Shown one piece after another: positions 5,065 to 6,849 of a stretch of 6,849 bases of DNA (the stretch's first letter is position 1; each line of letters opens with the position of its first letter). The position numbers and the translations under genes are program-made. This DNA comes from an uncultured Rhizobiaceae group bacterium (GTDB taxonomy: Bacteria; Pseudomonadota; Alphaproteobacteria; Rhizobiales; Rhizobiaceae): positions 1-6,849 of the forward strand of contig CALAIO010000281.1 in the NCBI GenBank assembly GCA_937923355.1. Direction: 5' to 3'. Under the pieces are notes generated by a model. That model saw only the letters and a program-made list of their open reading frames with translations, searched no databases and was not told the origin of the DNA.

Positions 5065-6456
5065 TTGACACTTAAAGAAGCAGATACTAGCCCCTTGCCA
5101 CTTAAGAGTAGGCGCAATCCTTTGCAGGTTTTTGCAAGGTGGTTTTCACGAAAAATGCCGAAAGGCCTTTATGCAAGATCACTTCTAATCATCATTGTTC
5201 CAATGGTCGTGCTACAATCAGTAATTGCTTTTGTCTTTATGGAGCGCCATTGGCAAACCGTTACACAAAGACTATCTAAAAGCGTTACAGCAGACGTCGC
5301 CGCGATTATAGAAGTGATTGAAGATTATCCGCAGGATCCTGAATTTGCACAAATCACCGAGATTGCAAGAGACAGGCTTGGATTAAACATTTCCATTTTG
5401 CCACCAGACCCTTTTCCCCCTGCGGTTGGAAAACCTTTTTTCTCACTTCTGGATGATACACTAAGAACTGAAATTACAGAGCAAATCGGGCGTCCGTTCT
5501 GGATTGATACCGTGGGCGATTCTGATCTTTTGGAAATTCGTGTAAGACTGGAAAAACCAGAAAACGTCTTGCGAGTTTTTGTACTACGTAACAAAGCTTA
5601 TGCTTCCAACAGCCATATTTTTCTAATCTGGATGGTGGGTACATCGCTCGTGCTTTTAATCATTGCCATTTTGTTTTTACGAAATCAGATCCGCCCTATT
5701 CAACAGCTCTCCTATGCGGCTGATAGCTTTGGCAAGGGTCACGTCATGCCAAAAGATTTTCGCATCAGAGGTGCGAGTGAAGTACGACAAGCAGGTCTCG
5801 CCTTCTTGCAAATGCGTGGACGCATTGAACGCCAGATTGAGCAACGTACCGCAATGCTAACCGGTGTAAGTCATGACTTGCGAACCATTCTGACGCGTTT
5901 CAAATTACAGCTGGCACTTTTGAGCCAAACCAATGAGACAGAAGAACTGCAGGCAGATGTTGATGACATGCAGCAAATGCTGGAAGGTTATATTGACTTT
6001 GCCAAAGGCGATACGGATGAAGCAATTGATACTGTAAACATCAATGACGTGCTCCAACGACACAATCTTGAAAAAGACTTGCTGGAAAAAGACTACGATA
6101 TCGACTGCCCAAGCGATCTCACCTTGAAATTTCGTCCCAACGCTTTCACACGGTTAACCTCCAACATCGTTTCAAACGCATTTAGATATGCGGATCAATT
6201 GAGCGTTAAGGTCTCGCAAGGCAATGAGCGTATTACCATGACGTTTGATGATGATGGGCCAGGCATTCCTGAGGACATGAAAGAAGAAGTCTTCAAACCT
6301 TTCATGCGTCTGGATGAAGCGCGCAATCTTGATGAAACCGGTACAGGGCTTGGTCTGTCAATTGCAAGAGATATTGCAAGAAACCACGGTGGCGACATCA
6401 ACCTGTACGATAGCCCACAAGGTGGTTTAAGAGTGATTGTTGTCTTGCCAAAGTAA
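5065..6456 (+). CDS. EnvZ-like membrane sensor histidine kinase, partner of PetR/CenR-like regulator
   Basis: A 463-aa inner-membrane kinase. Order: a basic cytoplasmic N-end (1-37), TM1 (about 38-59), a periplasmic sensor loop of about 120 residues (60-183), TM2 (about 184-205), HAMP (about 206-258), HisKA with phospho-acceptor H270 in VSHDLRTILTR, and the HATPase domain with N-box N371 (NIVSNAFRYA), G1 DDDGPGIP (395-402), F-box KPFMRLDEAR and G2 GTGLGL (426-431). It should phosphorylate the response regulator encoded just upstream. The residue after HDLRT is I275, where EnvZ-type kinases usually have proline. The start is TTG at 5065 with only a weak AGG seven bases upstream; no in-frame ATG occurs between the upstream stop (5014) and 5155, and starting at 5155 would remove the basic segment before TM1. 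Caulobacter CenK is the closest functional analogue I can suggest, with no search behind it. Confidence 0.92.
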   Translation: MTLKEADTSPLPLKSRRNPLQVFARWFSRKMPKGLYARSLLIIIVPMVVLQSVIAFVFMERHWQTVTQRLSKSVTADVAAIIEVIEDYPQDPEFAQITEIARDRLGLNISILPPDPFPPAVGKPFFSLLDDTLRTEITEQIGRPFWIDTVGDSDLLEIRVRLEKPENVLRVFVLRNKAYASNSHIFLIWMVGTSLVLLIIAILFLRNQIRPIQQLSYAADSFGKGHVMPKDFRIRGASEVRQAGLAFLQMRGRIERQIEQRTAMLTGVSHDLRTILTRFKLQLALLSQTNETEELQADVDDMQQMLEGYIDFAKGDTDEAIDTVNINDVLQRHNLEKDLLEKDYDIDCPSDLTLKFRPNAFTRLTSNIVSNAFRYADQLSVKVSQGNERITMTFDDDGPGIPEDMKEEVFKPFMRLDEARNLDETGTGLGLSIARDIARNHGGDINLYDSPQGGLRVIVVLPK

Positions 6457-6464
6457 CTTAAAGC

Positions 6465-6812
6465 TTAGTGTAGCCGCCCGCCGATAGGGACTTCTTTATC
6501 AACACTTGCAAGCGTTACATTCCCCTCAGCATCTTCAAATCCAAGCGTTAAAACCTCAGACATGAACGGACCAATCTGGCGTGGCGGAAAATTAACAACT
6601 GCCATGACCTGTTTGCCAATAAGTTCGTCAGAAGTGTAATTCGCAACAATCTGGGCAGAACTTTTCTTCATGCCAATCTTGTCACCAAAATCTATCAAGA
6701 GTTTCCATGCAGGCTTTCTTGCTTCAGGAAATTCATCCACTTGTATGATTTTACCAACACGAATATCGACTTTTAAAAAATCATCAAACGTTGTTTGCTC
6801 GCTATCACTCAC
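6465..6812 (-). CDS. csaA: CsaA-type tRNA-binding OB-fold protein
   Basis: A 115-aa cytoplasmic protein consisting of a single tRNA-binding (EMAP-II/Trbp111-like) OB-fold domain. Diagnostic stretches are FLKVDIRVGKI (12-22), FPEARKPAWKLLIDFG (28-43), MKKSSAQI (48-55) and the strongly conserved VVNFPPRQIGPFMSEVL (72-88), ending in GGRLH. CsaA proteins are homodimers that bind tRNA and have been proposed as secretion-related chaperones; the precise role here is inferred. The start is GTG at 6812, well supported by GGAGG (plus 6820-6824) seven bases upstream. Full family length is present. The start overlaps the stop codon of a probable upstream gene by four bases (GTGA), suggesting an operon with translational coupling. 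It converges with the kinase gene, leaving 8 bases between stops, so no separate terminator is seen. Confidence 0.95.
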   Translation of the reverse strand: MSDSEQTTFDDFLKVDIRVGKIIQVDEFPEARKPAWKLLIDFGDKIGMKKSSAQIVANYTSDELIGKQVMAVVNFPPRQIGPFMSEVLTLGFEDAEGNVTLASVDKEVPIGGRLH

Positions 6813-6849
6813 GATAATTCCTCCGAACGTTTTTTGGCTGCCATAATGG
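6809..6849 (-). CDS. Possible 3' end of an upstream gene, cut by the window edge
   Basis: Reading the minus strand in from the right edge, one frame gives a short basic tail ending KKRSEELS and a TGA at 6811-6809. That stop overlaps the csaA GTG start in the GTGA arrangement typical of coupled genes. Only about 13 codons are visible, so the product cannot be identified. Another frame ending at the next TGA is also open, so this is a tentative call based on the overlap geometry. Confidence 0.35.
   Translation of the reverse strand, partial: IMAAKKRSEELS

Overview
The window looks like chromosomal DNA from an alphaproteobacterium, probably of the order Hyphomicrobiales (Rhizobiales). Two things point there: the conserved block ilvE / petP-like MarR regulator / petR(CenR)-like OmpR-family regulator / EnvZ-like kinase, and the residue-level style of the proteins (for example the kinase motif HDLRTILTR). 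GC content is moderate, about 42% where I counted it in the kinase gene. That is low for the order and may fit a marine or host-associated lineage. The genus cannot be fixed from this sequence.

Layout, left to right. Positions 1-431 are GC-richer (60% over 181-300) and hold a doubtful five-cysteine ORF preceded by a GC-rich palindrome. Positions 639-1347 carry two adjacent, paralogous, small secreted proteins with four conserved cysteines. They probably form one transcription unit driven by an extended -10 promoter near 573-581. Converging on them from the minus strand is a YcbL/GloC-type metallo-beta-lactamase-fold hydrolase (1352-1996). Upstream of that, also on the minus strand, is a glycine-zipper small protein (2108-2431) with its own terminator. 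Next comes ilvE (2626-3507, minus), the branched-chain aminotransferase.

ilvE is divergent from a petP-like MarR regulator (3652-4116, plus). The shared 144-bp promoter region contains a perfect 12-bp inverted repeat overlapping candidate -35 boxes on both strands. The petR/CenR-like response regulator (4215-4943) and an EnvZ-like membrane histidine kinase (5065-6456) follow. Two related inverted repeats sit in front of these two genes. The window ends with csaA (6465-6812, minus), a tRNA-binding OB-fold protein. Its GTG start overlaps the stop of a probable upstream gene that runs off the window.

Working together: the kinase and response regulator very likely form an envelope-signalling phosphorelay of the PetR/CenR class. 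The MarR protein may tune this locus, and possibly ilvE, through the divergent operator. No mobile element, CRISPR array, rRNA or tRNA gene was seen. The least described parts are the tandem four-cysteine secreted pair, the glycine-zipper protein and the paired inverted repeats in the regulatory block.
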